51,429 nt of DNA from NCBI GenBank assembly GCA_013003555.1, contig JABDIV010000003.1, forward strand, positions 1-51,429, in the 5' to 3' direction. This stretch comes from Flavobacteriaceae bacterium (GTDB taxonomy: Bacteria; Bacteroidota; Bacteroidia; Flavobacteriales; Flavobacteriaceae). Positions 1 through 8,462 of the stretch are shown here, in pieces. How positions within the stretch are numbered: position 1 is the stretch's first letter; each line of letters starts with the position of its first letter. A model generated the notes under the pieces. It saw nothing but the letters and a program-made list of their open reading frames with translations, searched no databases and was not told the DNA's origin. A program made the position numbers and the translations under genes.

Positions 1-1
1 G

Positions 2-94
2 CGTGAATTTCCTAAAGTAACCATCTATGATTTAGCTCCGTTATTTGAAGAACCGTTCTTCGAAACTAAAAAATTGGTTCATCTCGTGTTATGA
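2..94 (+). CDS. 3' end of an unidentified gene (partial)
   Basis: An open frame enters from the left edge and ends at TGA 92-94, giving about 30 residues (it begins REFPKVTIYDLAPLFEEPFF). The start lies outside the window. I do not recognise the family. The composition (acidic and aromatic, no low-complexity runs) is compatible with a real protein C-terminus, but the frame is short and could be chance. Confidence 0.35.
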   Translation, partial: REFPKVTIYDLAPLFEEPFFETKKLVHLVL

Positions 95-553
95 TATTTT
101 TTGGACTATTGTTTATTTGTGGACTTAATTTGAGAATGGCCCCAAGTTTAACGGTAGAACAGTTAAATACAAACGCCGATCGATTTACTCATTTAAGAAA
201 AAAAAAGCAGGAATGGTTCAGTATTCCGGTTCATATGAATTCTTAAGATCCCATGTCTTTAATGACCATAAAGCTTATTCGTCGATAACTTATGGACTAT
301 TAGAATTACAAAATCAATCAATAGACGCTTCATTTTTAATTAGCCCAAATCTCGTTATCAATTTGCGCAGGATTCAACCTTTATAAGAATTAATATTATT
401 CCTTTGAAGTACGATGTTCAATTTTATACATAAGGCCATAACAAGAAAAACCGCATATTAGAACGGGCTCTGTCTCAGTTAATCCTGGAATTAACTGAGA
501 GAGCTGAATGAGAAATTCTTCTTGATGAATATGGTTTATCCGAATTCTAACAA
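95..553. other. Gene-poor stretch with broken short frames
   Basis: No frame of credible length is present on either strand. Two short overlapping plus-strand frames look protein-like: 136-246 (36 codons, starting MAPSLTVEQLNTNADRF) and 213-386 (57 codons, containing HKAYSSITYGLLELQNQSID). They overlap in different frames, as would be expected of a frameshifted remnant of one gene. I cannot name the ancestor. A strong hairpin follows at 467-504. The stretch may be a decayed gene; no repeat boundary or transposase remnant is visible. Confidence 0.35.
467..504 (-). terminator. Long hairpin downstream of the T9SS lipase-like gene
   Basis: A perfect 10-bp inverted repeat CTCAGTTAAT (474-483) / ATTAACTGAG (490-499) with a 6-nt loop is extended outward by five further base pairs around a 2-nt bulge. 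It lies about 50 bp past the stop of the minus-strand gene ending at 554. On that strand no T-run follows directly; a GCGGTTTTTC stretch comes roughly 15 nt later, so termination is plausible but not textbook. Confidence 0.4.
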
Positions 554-2947
554 TCAATCCACCACTAGTTTGGTAGTGTATTTTCCTTCAGTTGCATTTA
601 ATTGAATTACATAGATACCCGATGCCAAATCAAGCCGAACATTTACATTTTCTAAAAGATTCCCAAGTGATCGTTTAACAACTTGTCGACCCATGAGATC
701 GTAAATGTACAAGTCGACTTTGCTTAATGGCTTATTTAATAGAATTCCAAGTTCATCCTGAATGGGATTTTTTTCAAGGCGGATGGAAGTCAATTCAGTT
801 GAGCCCGAACTTAAAGTCTCCGGAATGATCTCAGATAGTGCAAAGGCCACATTGCTCTCGGTCAATTCAACGTGTTCCTCATTGTTATCGGGTAAATACC
901 AGTTCACAAAGGGCGTGTTATCGACCACGTCGCCCGGAGCGAGGGTTGGCGGACTTCCTGTTCCAATATTGATATCATGATACCAGTCGATCTCGCCATT
1001 TGATGTTATTTCAAGTGCAATACCGCTAACAGAAGGAATGAAATTAAAGAAATCGCTTCTCAGGGCATTAACAAAATCGGCTGTAATACCGGTAGGCGGC
1101 AAGTCAGCGGTAAGGGAGCCCAAATTAAACAGACCACCGGAACCGGCGTCAACACCGTCGGAATAAGAAAAAGCCTGCGCATTTGCCGTAACATCATAAA
1201 GTGTTACTGGAAATATCAGTGTAAAAACGACTAAAATTTCACTTACGGGTTGTATGCCAGCAGCTGTGGCAGGGGTGTAGTTTATAGTCAGATCGGCAGT
1301 AGTCGATAAGGCTACGTCAAATGTATCATCGATAAGAGTAAATCCCGGATTAATGTCAGCGCCTAGTTTATCTTGATACCGATTTCCTACGCCACTTCCG
1401 TTAATGATCGCCGCATTTCTTACATTTTGGGGAAATCCGTCCAGGGTCAAACCATTGATACTTGTATCAAAAATGGCTTTCCAAGGGTGTGCGATGGGTG
1501 TTAAAAATGCCGGATTGGTATCAAACTCAACATTGCTTCCGCTCATAAGGTGGGATTCAAAGTGATCGACAAGCATTTGCCGCGCAGCGGCCGATTTAAG
1601 GAACTCATCGATAAGTGGCTGAAGATCTACTACGCTGTTACCGTCGAGGCCATACGCCAGGTAATTAAGTTGATGTTGTAATCCAATAGGAACATTGGCA
1701 CCTCGATGTGGCGAATCAAACGATAGAAATAATCTGGTCTGGTGATCAAGGGATTGATTTTCCATATAATTTAAAGCGAATCGGCTTATCAGGCCACCCA
1801 TACTTGGACCAATGATTACGACCTCTTCATCTCCTACTTTGTCTGCATTAATCGTATTGATGAGATCAACAAGTAACATGGCGTTTCGTTCAATGAAGTC
1901 GGCACCACCATCAATGATCGCCATATCAGCGGCACGGGTATAGACCGGGAAATTTAAAATGACTACATCAAATCCCTGGCCGCGAACCAAATCGGCAAGG
2001 TTTTGCGATCCCATCGAATCGGTATAGTTAAGTAAACTGTAAAGTCCGTCGATAGTTCTGCCATCGCCGGGATCAAAACCATCAACTAAAATGATGGGTT
2101 TATCGAGTATTCCATCAACGGTATCCGGAAATATCTGGTATTCGCCCTGACCGGGATAATTAGTCGGCTCCCCATATAGACTGAGATCTGGAGTTATAGA
2201 CGATGTAAACGGAATCGAAGGTCCACGTGAGCCGCGTTGGAAATTTTGACCTTCTTCAGTAATAATTAATTTCGAATGGCTTGTAAAGACTCTTCCATCA
2301 CCCAATGTAAGCCTGAAACCAAGGTCATGTTCTCCGGAACGTAAATAGTTAACTGCAACATTTGCACCAATATTAATTCGTTTAAATCCTTCACCGTTTC
2401 CAAAATCTATTTCTAAATGGTTCAAAGCGACATCGGTCGTGTTCCATATCAGGTTTTCGGTAATGCTGAAAACAACCTGATTTCCGTGGAGTTGATTTCT
2501 TAGGGGAGCGGAGATTAATCTCGATTTTTTATCAAATATTGAATTCCGGTCAACCGCATTAATATGTAGTTTCTGATTTGATGCCGTAATCCTGCCATCC
2601 GTAAGTGCAGTAGGTTGAATAATCTCGAATTCCGTCATTAACAATCCTATGGGAACAATTGAGTGATTGAAGGATTCCTTGATTAGTGATTTAAACCCGG
2701 GATCATCCGGATAAGTCGAATGTAAATCGGCATCTGCCAATTCATTATAGGCCTGGATAAAATCATTAGAGCTGTAATAAATGTTTTTATCATTGATTAA
2801 ATCAACAAAGCTAAATCCAGGATTGTAAAGAATTCCGGTCTCGAGGTCGTTAGCGTCAAGATTATCGAACAATTCAAATAATTTATTCTGACTCATGCCA
2901 AGAGTTGGAAGTAAAACCAGCATGACGAGGGCGTAGTATTTTCTCAT
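554..2947 (-). CDS. T9SS-exported alpha/beta-hydrolase (lipase-like) protein
   Basis: Predicted secreted hydrolase of 797 aa. A signal peptide (first ~20 residues, ending LGMSQ) is followed by a beta-rich N-terminal half, then an alpha/beta-hydrolase core starting near ILVDGFDPGDGRT, with the nucleophile elbow GPSMGGL at Ser382. The last ~70 residues form a typical type IX secretion type A sorting domain (YIYDLMGRQVV, LASGIYVIQL, TTKLVVD end). The protein should therefore cross the outer membrane by T9SS and be surface-attached or released. The substrate is unknown: the GxSxG elbow suggests a lipase or esterase, but the Asp and His of the triad were not assigned. It stands alone, with pruA upstream on the same strand separated by a terminator. 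Confidence 0.8.
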   Translation of the reverse strand: MRKYYALVMLVLLPTLGMSQNKLFELFDNLDANDLETGILYNPGFSFVDLINDKNIYYSSNDFIQAYNELADADLHSTYPDDPGFKSLIKESFNHSIVPIGLLMTEFEIIQPTALTDGRITASNQKLHINAVDRNSIFDKKSRLISAPLRNQLHGNQVVFSITENLIWNTTDVALNHLEIDFGNGEGFKRINIGANVAVNYLRSGEHDLGFRLTLGDGRVFTSHSKLIITEEGQNFQRGSRGPSIPFTSSITPDLSLYGEPTNYPGQGEYQIFPDTVDGILDKPIILVDGFDPGDGRTIDGLYSLLNYTDSMGSQNLADLVRGQGFDVVILNFPVYTRAADMAIIDGGADFIERNAMLLVDLINTINADKVGDEEVVIIGPSMGGLISRFALNYMENQSLDHQTRLFLSFDSPHRGANVPIGLQHQLNYLAYGLDGNSVVDLQPLIDEFLKSAAARQMLVDHFESHLMSGSNVEFDTNPAFLTPIAHPWKAIFDTSINGLTLDGFPQNVRNAAIINGSGVGNRYQDKLGADINPGFTLIDDTFDVALSTTADLTINYTPATAAGIQPVSEILVVFTLIFPVTLYDVTANAQAFSYSDGVDAGSGGLFNLGSLTADLPPTGITADFVNALRSDFFNFIPSVSGIALEITSNGEIDWYHDINIGTGSPPTLAPGDVVDNTPFVNWYLPDNNEEHVELTESNVAFALSEIIPETLSSGSTELTSIRLEKNPIQDELGILLNKPLSKVDLYIYDLMGRQVVKRSLGNLLENVNVRLDLASGIYVIQLNATEGKYTTKLVVD

Positions 2948-3020
2948 GTGCCTTTGGATTGATTAATAGATACAGAAAGATACAAATATTTCAAATTATT
3001 TAAAGGCCAGGTGTGCTAAT

Positions 3021-3052
3021 AAAAAAACCCCAAACATGTGTTTGAGGTTTTT
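3021..3052 (-). terminator. Rho-independent terminator of pruA
   Basis: Arms 3023-3036 and 3039-3052 pair over 14 positions with one C/A mismatch in DNA that becomes a G-U wobble in minus-strand RNA. A run of seven T follows on the minus strand (AAAAAAA at 3021-3027 on plus). It lies 20 bp past the pruA stop. Confidence 0.8.
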
Positions 3053-3072
3053 GAGTCTATCGAATTAATATA

Positions 3073-4704
3073 TCATCCAAGAAAAGGATAGCGATAATCT
3101 GTCGGACTTACAAAGTTTTCTTTGATAGTGCGGTTTGAAGTCCATCGCAATAGGTTCCATACCGAACCTGCTTTGTCATTGGTTCCCGATCCTCGTGCAC
3201 CTCCAAAAGGCTGCTGACCAACAACGGCACCGGTTGGTTTATCGTTAATATAAAAGTTTCCGGCGGCATTCTCCAATACATTGGTCGCATAATCGATTAC
3301 ATAGCGATCGTTACTAAAAATAGCTCCTGTTAAGGCATATTCAGAAGTTTGATCGACCAATTCAAGGGTATCCTTCCAATTCGCGTCTTCATAAACATAA
3401 ATGGTCAAAACAGGACCAAATAATTCTGTACACATGGTATCATATTTCGGATTGGTGGTAAGAATAACAGTTGGTTCTATGAAATATCCTTTCGAATTAT
3501 CGTATCCACCTCCAACAAGTATCTCAGCATCGGGACTTGACTTGGCTTGCTCGATATAAGACGACAATTTATCGAAGGCACGATTATCGATAACCGCATT
3601 GATAAAATTTGACGTATCATCTGGGCTTCCCATTTTAAACGACTTAACGTCTTCTACAAGAAAGGTTTTTACATCATTCCATTTACTTTCGGGAATATAA
3701 GCTCTTGAGGCAGCAGAACATTTCTGTCCCTGGTATTCGAAGGCACCACGAGAGAGTGCTGTCGAAACATGCTTAGCATCTGCACTTGGGTGCATCCAAA
3801 CAAAATCTTTTCCGCCTGTTTCACCAACGATTCGCGGATAGGAAATATACTTGCCTTGATTTACATTCCGTCCGATCTGCTCCCAGAAACTGTTAAACAC
3901 GCCGGTTGATCCCGTAAAATGTATTCCGGTAAAGTGCTTGCTGTCCAATAAAACTTCTGTTATCATTGCTGAATTTCCGGTAACCATGTTGATCACACCA
4001 TCCGGCAGTCCGGCTTCCTTAAAGATATCCATGATAACCTGGGCCGAATAGATCTGGGTTCTCGCGGGTTTCCAAATAGCAACATTACCCATTAATGCGG
4101 GAGCTGCCGGGAGGTTTCCTGCGATGGAAGTAAAATTAAAGGGTGTAATGGCGTATACAAATCCTTCTAATGCACGGTACTGCATCCGATTCCATATCCC
4201 AGGGGCAGATTCAGGTTGATTACTATAAATTTCAGTCATAAACTGAACGTTAAATCTGAAGAAATCGATAAGTTCACAAGCCGCATCTATTTCTGCCTGA
4301 AAGACATTTTTTGATTGTCCGATCATCGTTGCAGCATTCATGCGAGCCCTGAACGGTCCGGCCAGAAGGTCTGCAGCCTTAAGAAATATAGCAGCCCGAT
4401 CCTGCCAGGGTGTCTTCGCCCATTTCTTCCGGGCTTCCATAGCCGACTCCACGGCTTCCTCAATATGATGTCTTTCTGCCATGTGAAACTGACCTACGGT
4501 ATGTTTATGATCATGCGGCGGATGAATGGACACCGTGTTTCCGGTCCGAATTTCACGTCCATCGATATAGAATGGAATATCGACTTGTTCTTTATACATT
4601 TTTTTGTAGGTCGACAAGAGTTCGTCGCGTTCCGGACTTCCCGGAGCGTATGATTTGACGGGTTCATTAACCGCCTTTGGGACTTGGTAAAATCCTGATG
4701 CCAT
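3073..4704 (-). CDS. pruA: L-glutamate gamma-semialdehyde dehydrogenase
   Basis: Oxidises L-glutamate 5-semialdehyde (from proline or ornithine) to glutamate with NAD+, the second step of proline degradation, in the cytosol. It is 543 aa, the length of the stand-alone ALDH4A1-like enzyme rather than a PutA fusion. The catalytic Cys is in GQKCSAASRAY (Cys329), the NAD-site glutamate motif is VGETGGKDFVW, and the C-terminal GGARGSGTNDK segment is typical of P5C dehydrogenases. The ATG start at 4704 lies about 40 nt downstream of a TAACTTTG promoter box. Proline dehydrogenase is not in the window. Confidence 0.93.
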   Translation of the reverse strand: MASGFYQVPKAVNEPVKSYAPGSPERDELLSTYKKMYKEQVDIPFYIDGREIRTGNTVSIHPPHDHKHTVGQFHMAERHHIEEAVESAMEARKKWAKTPWQDRAAIFLKAADLLAGPFRARMNAATMIGQSKNVFQAEIDAACELIDFFRFNVQFMTEIYSNQPESAPGIWNRMQYRALEGFVYAITPFNFTSIAGNLPAAPALMGNVAIWKPARTQIYSAQVIMDIFKEAGLPDGVINMVTGNSAMITEVLLDSKHFTGIHFTGSTGVFNSFWEQIGRNVNQGKYISYPRIVGETGGKDFVWMHPSADAKHVSTALSRGAFEYQGQKCSAASRAYIPESKWNDVKTFLVEDVKSFKMGSPDDTSNFINAVIDNRAFDKLSSYIEQAKSSPDAEILVGGGYDNSKGYFIEPTVILTTNPKYDTMCTELFGPVLTIYVYEDANWKDTLELVDQTSEYALTGAIFSNDRYVIDYATNVLENAAGNFYINDKPTGAVVGQQPFGGARGSGTNDKAGSVWNLLRWTSNRTIKENFVSPTDYRYPFLG

Positions 4705-4745
4705 GGCTAGATATTTAATTTTTTATTCAGTTGAATTTCGAGCTG

Positions 4746-4753
4746 CAAAGTTA
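4746..4753 (-). promoter_or_regulatory. pruA -7 promoter box
   Basis: TAACTTTG on the minus strand matches the Bacteroidota sigma-A -7 consensus TAnnTTTG and leaves a leader of about 40 nt before the pruA ATG. No clear -33 TTTG is seen. Confidence 0.55.
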
Positions 4754-4853
4754 CATTTTTTTAACGATTTAAATAAGCCAGATTTACATTGGAGAAATGG
4801 CTAATAATTTCAAAATTTTGTAAGTTGTCATCCTAATTAAGACTTTTGAAAGC

Positions 4854-5579
4854 ATGTGTACTGTTACCTATGTACCGCTTCCGAATGATGATTTTATTCT
4901 GACATCGAACAGGGATGAATCACCATTGCGTAAGACCTTAGCTCCTGATTTCCATGAGGATTCAGGGGTGAAACTGCTGTATCCAATGGACAAGCATGCG
5001 GGTGGTACATGGATAGGAATAAGCGATAAGAATCGATTGATCTGTGTGTTAAACGGGGGATTTGAAAAGCATAAAAGAAAGGAATCTTACCGGAAAAGCC
5101 GTGGTTTGATTGCAAAGGACTTATTAAAATGTAAAAGCTTATTAAATGCGATAGAAGATCTGGATTGCGAGGGCATTGAACCTTTTACAATGATCCTAAT
5201 CGATTGGGGAACAGAACGAAAGGCCTTTGAGCTCATTTGGGATGAAAAAGAAAAAGTTTTCAGGGAACTTCCTGAAAAATCGTCTATTTGGTCGTCGTCA
5301 TCCCTTTACGATTCGCAAATGAAATCCATTCGAAAAAAATGGTTTGATAATTACAAGCTTATGCAAGATCTGACGGCTGAATCGATCTGGCATTTTCATA
5401 CATCTGCAGGAAATGATAACGAGGACTATGGCGTAATCATGAACCGTGGATATGTACAAACTACCAGTATTACGCAAGTGAGTAAAACAGATGCCAGAAT
5501 AGAAATGACGCATACGGATCTGTTAACAAATAAAACGGAACATAAATTTATGTTGACCCCTAAGTTAAGTCATGGATGA
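4854..5579 (+). CDS. NRDE (TANGO2-like) family protein
   Basis: A 241-aa protein beginning MCTVTYVPLP and carrying the TSNRDE motif that names the NRDE/TANGO2 family. In this family Cys2 becomes N-terminal after Met removal and is thought to act as an Ntn-hydrolase-type nucleophile. HAGGTWIGI near residue 45 is also family-typical. There is no signal peptide, so it is probably cytosolic. Biochemical function is not settled; the animal homologue TANGO2 has been linked to lipid or heme handling. It overlaps the next gene by 8 bp, suggesting translational coupling. The ATG at 4854 is required to place the Cys at position 2. Confidence 0.85.
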   Translation: MCTVTYVPLPNDDFILTSNRDESPLRKTLAPDFHEDSGVKLLYPMDKHAGGTWIGISDKNRLICVLNGGFEKHKRKESYRKSRGLIAKDLLKCKSLLNAIEDLDCEGIEPFTMILIDWGTERKAFELIWDEKEKVFRELPEKSSIWSSSSLYDSQMKSIRKKWFDNYKLMQDLTAESIWHFHTSAGNDNEDYGVIMNRGYVQTTSITQVSKTDARIEMTHTDLLTNKTEHKFMLTPKLSHG

Positions 5580-6573
5580 TACAGGTTTGATGATCGTTAT
5601 GGCTTATCCTGAGACCGTCGTCATGGTGGCTGATGAATGGTATTCGCCATATCTGCGATATTTTGGTATTGGGAAGAAAAATTATGTGCGTGCCGGGCAT
5701 GCCGCCCTGGTGCTTATTGAAAAAAAGACAGCCATAATTGAATATCATGACTTTGGGCGCTATATCACGCCAGAACCACATGGCCGCGTGAGGGGAAAAG
5801 ATACCGATCACGAACTCGATTTCCCCTTAACTGCTAAACTGAATGGTAATCGGATATTAAATTTAGATGAGATTCTTCACTTTCTTGGAACACATCCCAA
5901 CCTTACCCATGGTGAGGGAAAACTAATAGCGTCGGTTTGTGATACAATTAACTATGAAAAGGCAAGGGCTCACATCAGCATGATGCAAGGCCGGGATTTT
6001 ATTCGTTATGCGGCTTTCCTTGAGGATGGATGTAACTGTGCTCGTTTTGTGAGTGGAGCTTTAATAGCCGGCGTGACCAATGAACTCATTCGCAAACGAT
6101 TAATTCGGTCAAAGCGTTTTACACCCAGCACCATAGGGAATGTAGTTTTGGCCGATACTCAGGATCATATATATGAGATTTCAGAACGAGGAGATATCGG
6201 GGAATTCAGTTCAACAGTAAGGCGAGAAAATCTGAGATATTTTCTGGACAGACTTAAGGGGCACCAACCAAATTATATCGGAACGCTACATCCTAAACCT
6301 GTGAATACTATTAAACCTCACGCACAATGGTTAGGAGGTATCGCAGCAGGAGCCTGGTTTGAATTATATCGTACCGATCATCAGATCGTTTTCAGATGTC
6401 GGCGTATATCACCTTATGGACGGATTGATGTTAATGGTTTATACAAGGTTCAGGATGACACCTTTGTTCTTGATGATGATTATTCCTTTGTGCATTATAG
6501 CAATTGCAAATTTTTCCATGTTCAGCAGAATGGAAAGATTTTTCGATTCGATTTTATAGAACGGCTTAATTAA
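5572..6573 (+). CDS. DUF6695-like protein, possible permuted papain-fold hydrolase
   Basis: A 333-aa protein that resembles the flavobacterial family I recall as DUF6695. Two motifs suggest a permuted NlpC/P60-LRAT papain fold: RAGHAALVLIEKKT with His43, followed by YHDFGRY, and then DGCNCARFV with Cys154 and Cys156. In that fold the His-containing strand precedes a helix starting with the catalytic Cys in an NCxxFV context. There is no signal peptide, so it is probably cytoplasmic. It is co-transcribed with the NRDE gene (8-bp overlap) and converges with apaG (8-bp tail overlap). The family call is moderately sure; the catalytic assignment is inference. Confidence 0.65.
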   Translation: MDDTGLMIVMAYPETVVMVADEWYSPYLRYFGIGKKNYVRAGHAALVLIEKKTAIIEYHDFGRYITPEPHGRVRGKDTDHELDFPLTAKLNGNRILNLDEILHFLGTHPNLTHGEGKLIASVCDTINYEKARAHISMMQGRDFIRYAAFLEDGCNCARFVSGALIAGVTNELIRKRLIRSKRFTPSTIGNVVLADTQDHIYEISERGDIGEFSSTVRRENLRYFLDRLKGHQPNYIGTLHPKPVNTIKPHAQWLGGIAAGAWFELYRTDHQIVFRCRRISPYGRIDVNGLYKVQDDTFVLDDDYSFVHYSNCKFFHVQQNGKIFRFDFIERLN

Positions 6574-6952
6574 GTGCGAATGGCGCGCTTAACTTAAAAG
6601 TTGGAATCACAACCCGAAAACCTCGGGTGGTAGTAAAATTAATCATGCTGTAATGACCTTGCATTGCCCCAAAAGGAGAGGACAGAAGACATCCGGAATT
6701 ATATGTGTGAGATTCACCGGGTTTAAGAACCGGCTTTTTACCGATAACACCTTCGCCATCTACGACTTCTACTTTATTCAACGCATCAAGAATTCTCCAG
6801 TGACGCGAATTTAATTGAACAGAATCTTTACTTTGGTTTTCGATGGTAACCTTATAACCAAATGCAAAATGCACCTTATAGTTTTTATAAAAAGTGCCTT
6901 CGAAATTGGTCTCAACCGAAATTTTAATTCCTCTGGTTACCTGCTGTACCAT
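6566..6952 (-). CDS. apaG: ApaG domain protein
   Basis: A 128-aa stand-alone ApaG protein with a fibronectin-III-like fold. It begins MVQQVTRGIKISVETNFEG and contains the family signature DGEGVIGKKPVLKPGESHTYNSGC and SPFGAMQGHY. ApaG is associated with Co2+/Mg2+ sensitivity and diadenosine tetraphosphate levels in enterobacteria, although the mechanism is unclear. Length and start are canonical. The 3' end overlaps the convergent DUF6695-like gene by 8 bp. Confidence 0.92.
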   Translation of the reverse strand: MVQQVTRGIKISVETNFEGTFYKNYKVHFAFGYKVTIENQSKDSVQLNSRHWRILDALNKVEVVDGEGVIGKKPVLKPGESHTYNSGCLLSSPFGAMQGHYSMINFTTTRGFRVVIPTFKLSAPFALN

Positions 6953-7062
6953 AGCTGATGATTACTGTTCTGTCAAATTAAAAGTAAGCAAAAATAGTAA
7001 ATTATAGGACTAGGCCTGATTAAAAATTGAAAATCTAATAGAATTTTAACAATTTAATGCCC

Positions 7063-8310
7063 TTAGTTTGAGATTTTTAAAGAGGTTCCTTCCCCTAAAC
7101 CGACGATTTGATCATAGCGCGCGCCCAGATCCCGGTAGTAGACTAAAACCTTATAATTGTTCTCGGTAACATCAAAATTACCGCTTATAGCGCCCTCTTC
7201 AAGTTCACCCAACTTGTTGATAATGACGTATTTATAATTGTAAAATCCCTGCTTCATAAGCATGGTCTTCTCATATAGGTCAGAATCGGTATTAAAAGTC
7301 ATCCTGTTAGAATCATTAAGGGCATAATTGTTATAATTACCATATATATATATATTCTCCCCCATCAATTCAGGATGTTGCAATGAAAAATGAACAACCG
7401 TATAATCTGCCTCAATAGCCGCATTTTCCCGGTCTAATACGGTTATCAGAAAGTTCCCATTGATATCCGGATTGTAGGTATAAGGTCGATCTGCCCTTAT
7501 AATATCTGTAAAGAGATAACTGTGATATACGTCCTGAAGGTCGATGAATTGAACACCTACGTTGGCACTTCGCACATCTTTGTTTTCAAAAAATAAATAT
7601 TCATTACCACCCCAAAAACTGGATTCGGTATCGTATTTATAAATCAATTCCCTGCCCAGCATATACATGGGCTTAAGATCAGTTATCGCCGTATTCAGGT
7701 TATTATTTTGGATAACGACGGTTTTAACCGTTTGTTCCGGATTATTAAATCGCAAAACCGGTGATGAAATGAAAAAATCTACAGATTGGGTTTGTTGAAT
7801 AAATTTAACATTCCGCGATCGTTTGATAGATACACCAACCTGGGCCAATTCCTCGTAAACCATAAACTTTCGGCTAAAAACGATTTCACCATAATCATCA
7901 AAAATTTTGATCATGTAGTTACCCGTTACCTTTAATCTTGTTTGATTATTCGGAATTTGAAGGGTGTAATGACTGTATATTTGATAGGTGTTAAAAGAAT
8001 TCTCATAATTTACAATCCGTTGGTTATCGAAACCGTCAAGAAATTCGAGTTTCTTTAAACGCGAAGGTTTCCAATCGAAATCGTAATGTTCAATTACATA
8101 ATAGAAATCAGATTCGTCAGCATTCAGCACATCAAATTCTAAGGTAAGCGTTTCATTGAGTTTTAAGACAGGTAATTCACCTTCACTGGTGTTACTTTTA
8201 AAGGTGATTGTTTTGATATAATCGGGTTCAGGGATTTCGTATTCAACCTGGGCAAATGTTGGAAAGACCAGGAGATTAATCAAAAGAAGAATAATGTATG
8301 TCATCCTCAT
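7063..8310 (-). CDS. Type IX secretion system plug-family protein (formerly DUF5103)
   Basis: An approximately 415-aa exported beta-rich protein of the T9SS plug family (T9SS_plug_1st). Members associate with the SprA translocon channel and close its extracellular side. Recognisable segments are LPVLKLNETLTLEFDVLN, HYDFDWKPS, FIQQTQSVDFFISSP and RADRPYTYNPDINGNF. I place the start at the ATG at 8310 (MRMTYIILLLINLLVFPTFA, a clean signal peptide) rather than at 8340, because the extra ten residues would precede the signal peptide; the ATG at 8304 is also possible. A short (AT)n run near 7340-7352 lies inside the gene. It fits with the T9SS cargo encoded at 554-2947. Confidence 0.83.
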   Translation of the reverse strand: MRMTYIILLLINLLVFPTFAQVEYEIPEPDYIKTITFKSNTSEGELPVLKLNETLTLEFDVLNADESDFYYVIEHYDFDWKPSRLKKLEFLDGFDNQRIVNYENSFNTYQIYSHYTLQIPNNQTRLKVTGNYMIKIFDDYGEIVFSRKFMVYEELAQVGVSIKRSRNVKFIQQTQSVDFFISSPVLRFNNPEQTVKTVVIQNNNLNTAITDLKPMYMLGRELIYKYDTESSFWGGNEYLFFENKDVRSANVGVQFIDLQDVYHSYLFTDIIRADRPYTYNPDINGNFLITVLDRENAAIEADYTVVHFSLQHPELMGENIYIYGNYNNYALNDSNRMTFNTDSDLYEKTMLMKQGFYNYKYVIINKLGELEEGAISGNFDVTENNYKVLVYYRDLGARYDQIVGLGEGTSLKISN

Positions 8311-8409
8311 AAAAGACTGATTTGGCCTAAAGATAATCAAATTCTGTGCCTAAAAAATTCTTAAAATCCTTAACAAATTAAAACTTTAAATTTTATGAAA
8401 TCTGCAGTA

Positions 8410-8425
8410 TAAATTTGTAAATTTG
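8410..8425 (+). promoter_or_regulatory. Tandem -7 boxes of the nqr operon
   Basis: Two adjacent TAAATTTG boxes (8410-8417 and 8418-8425) both fit TAnnTTTG. A TTTTATG stretch at 8391 could serve as the -33 element. The leader to nqrA would be about 35 nt. Confidence 0.55.
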
Positions 8426-8462
8426 CACGGATTTTTAGACAACTAATTTCAATTTCAAAAAT

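Noticed and set aside
7338..7354. (AT)n run as a possible promoter or phase-variable repeat
   Set aside because: It lies within the T9SS plug coding sequence, encodes IYIYG, and is too short and in frame to suggest slippage.
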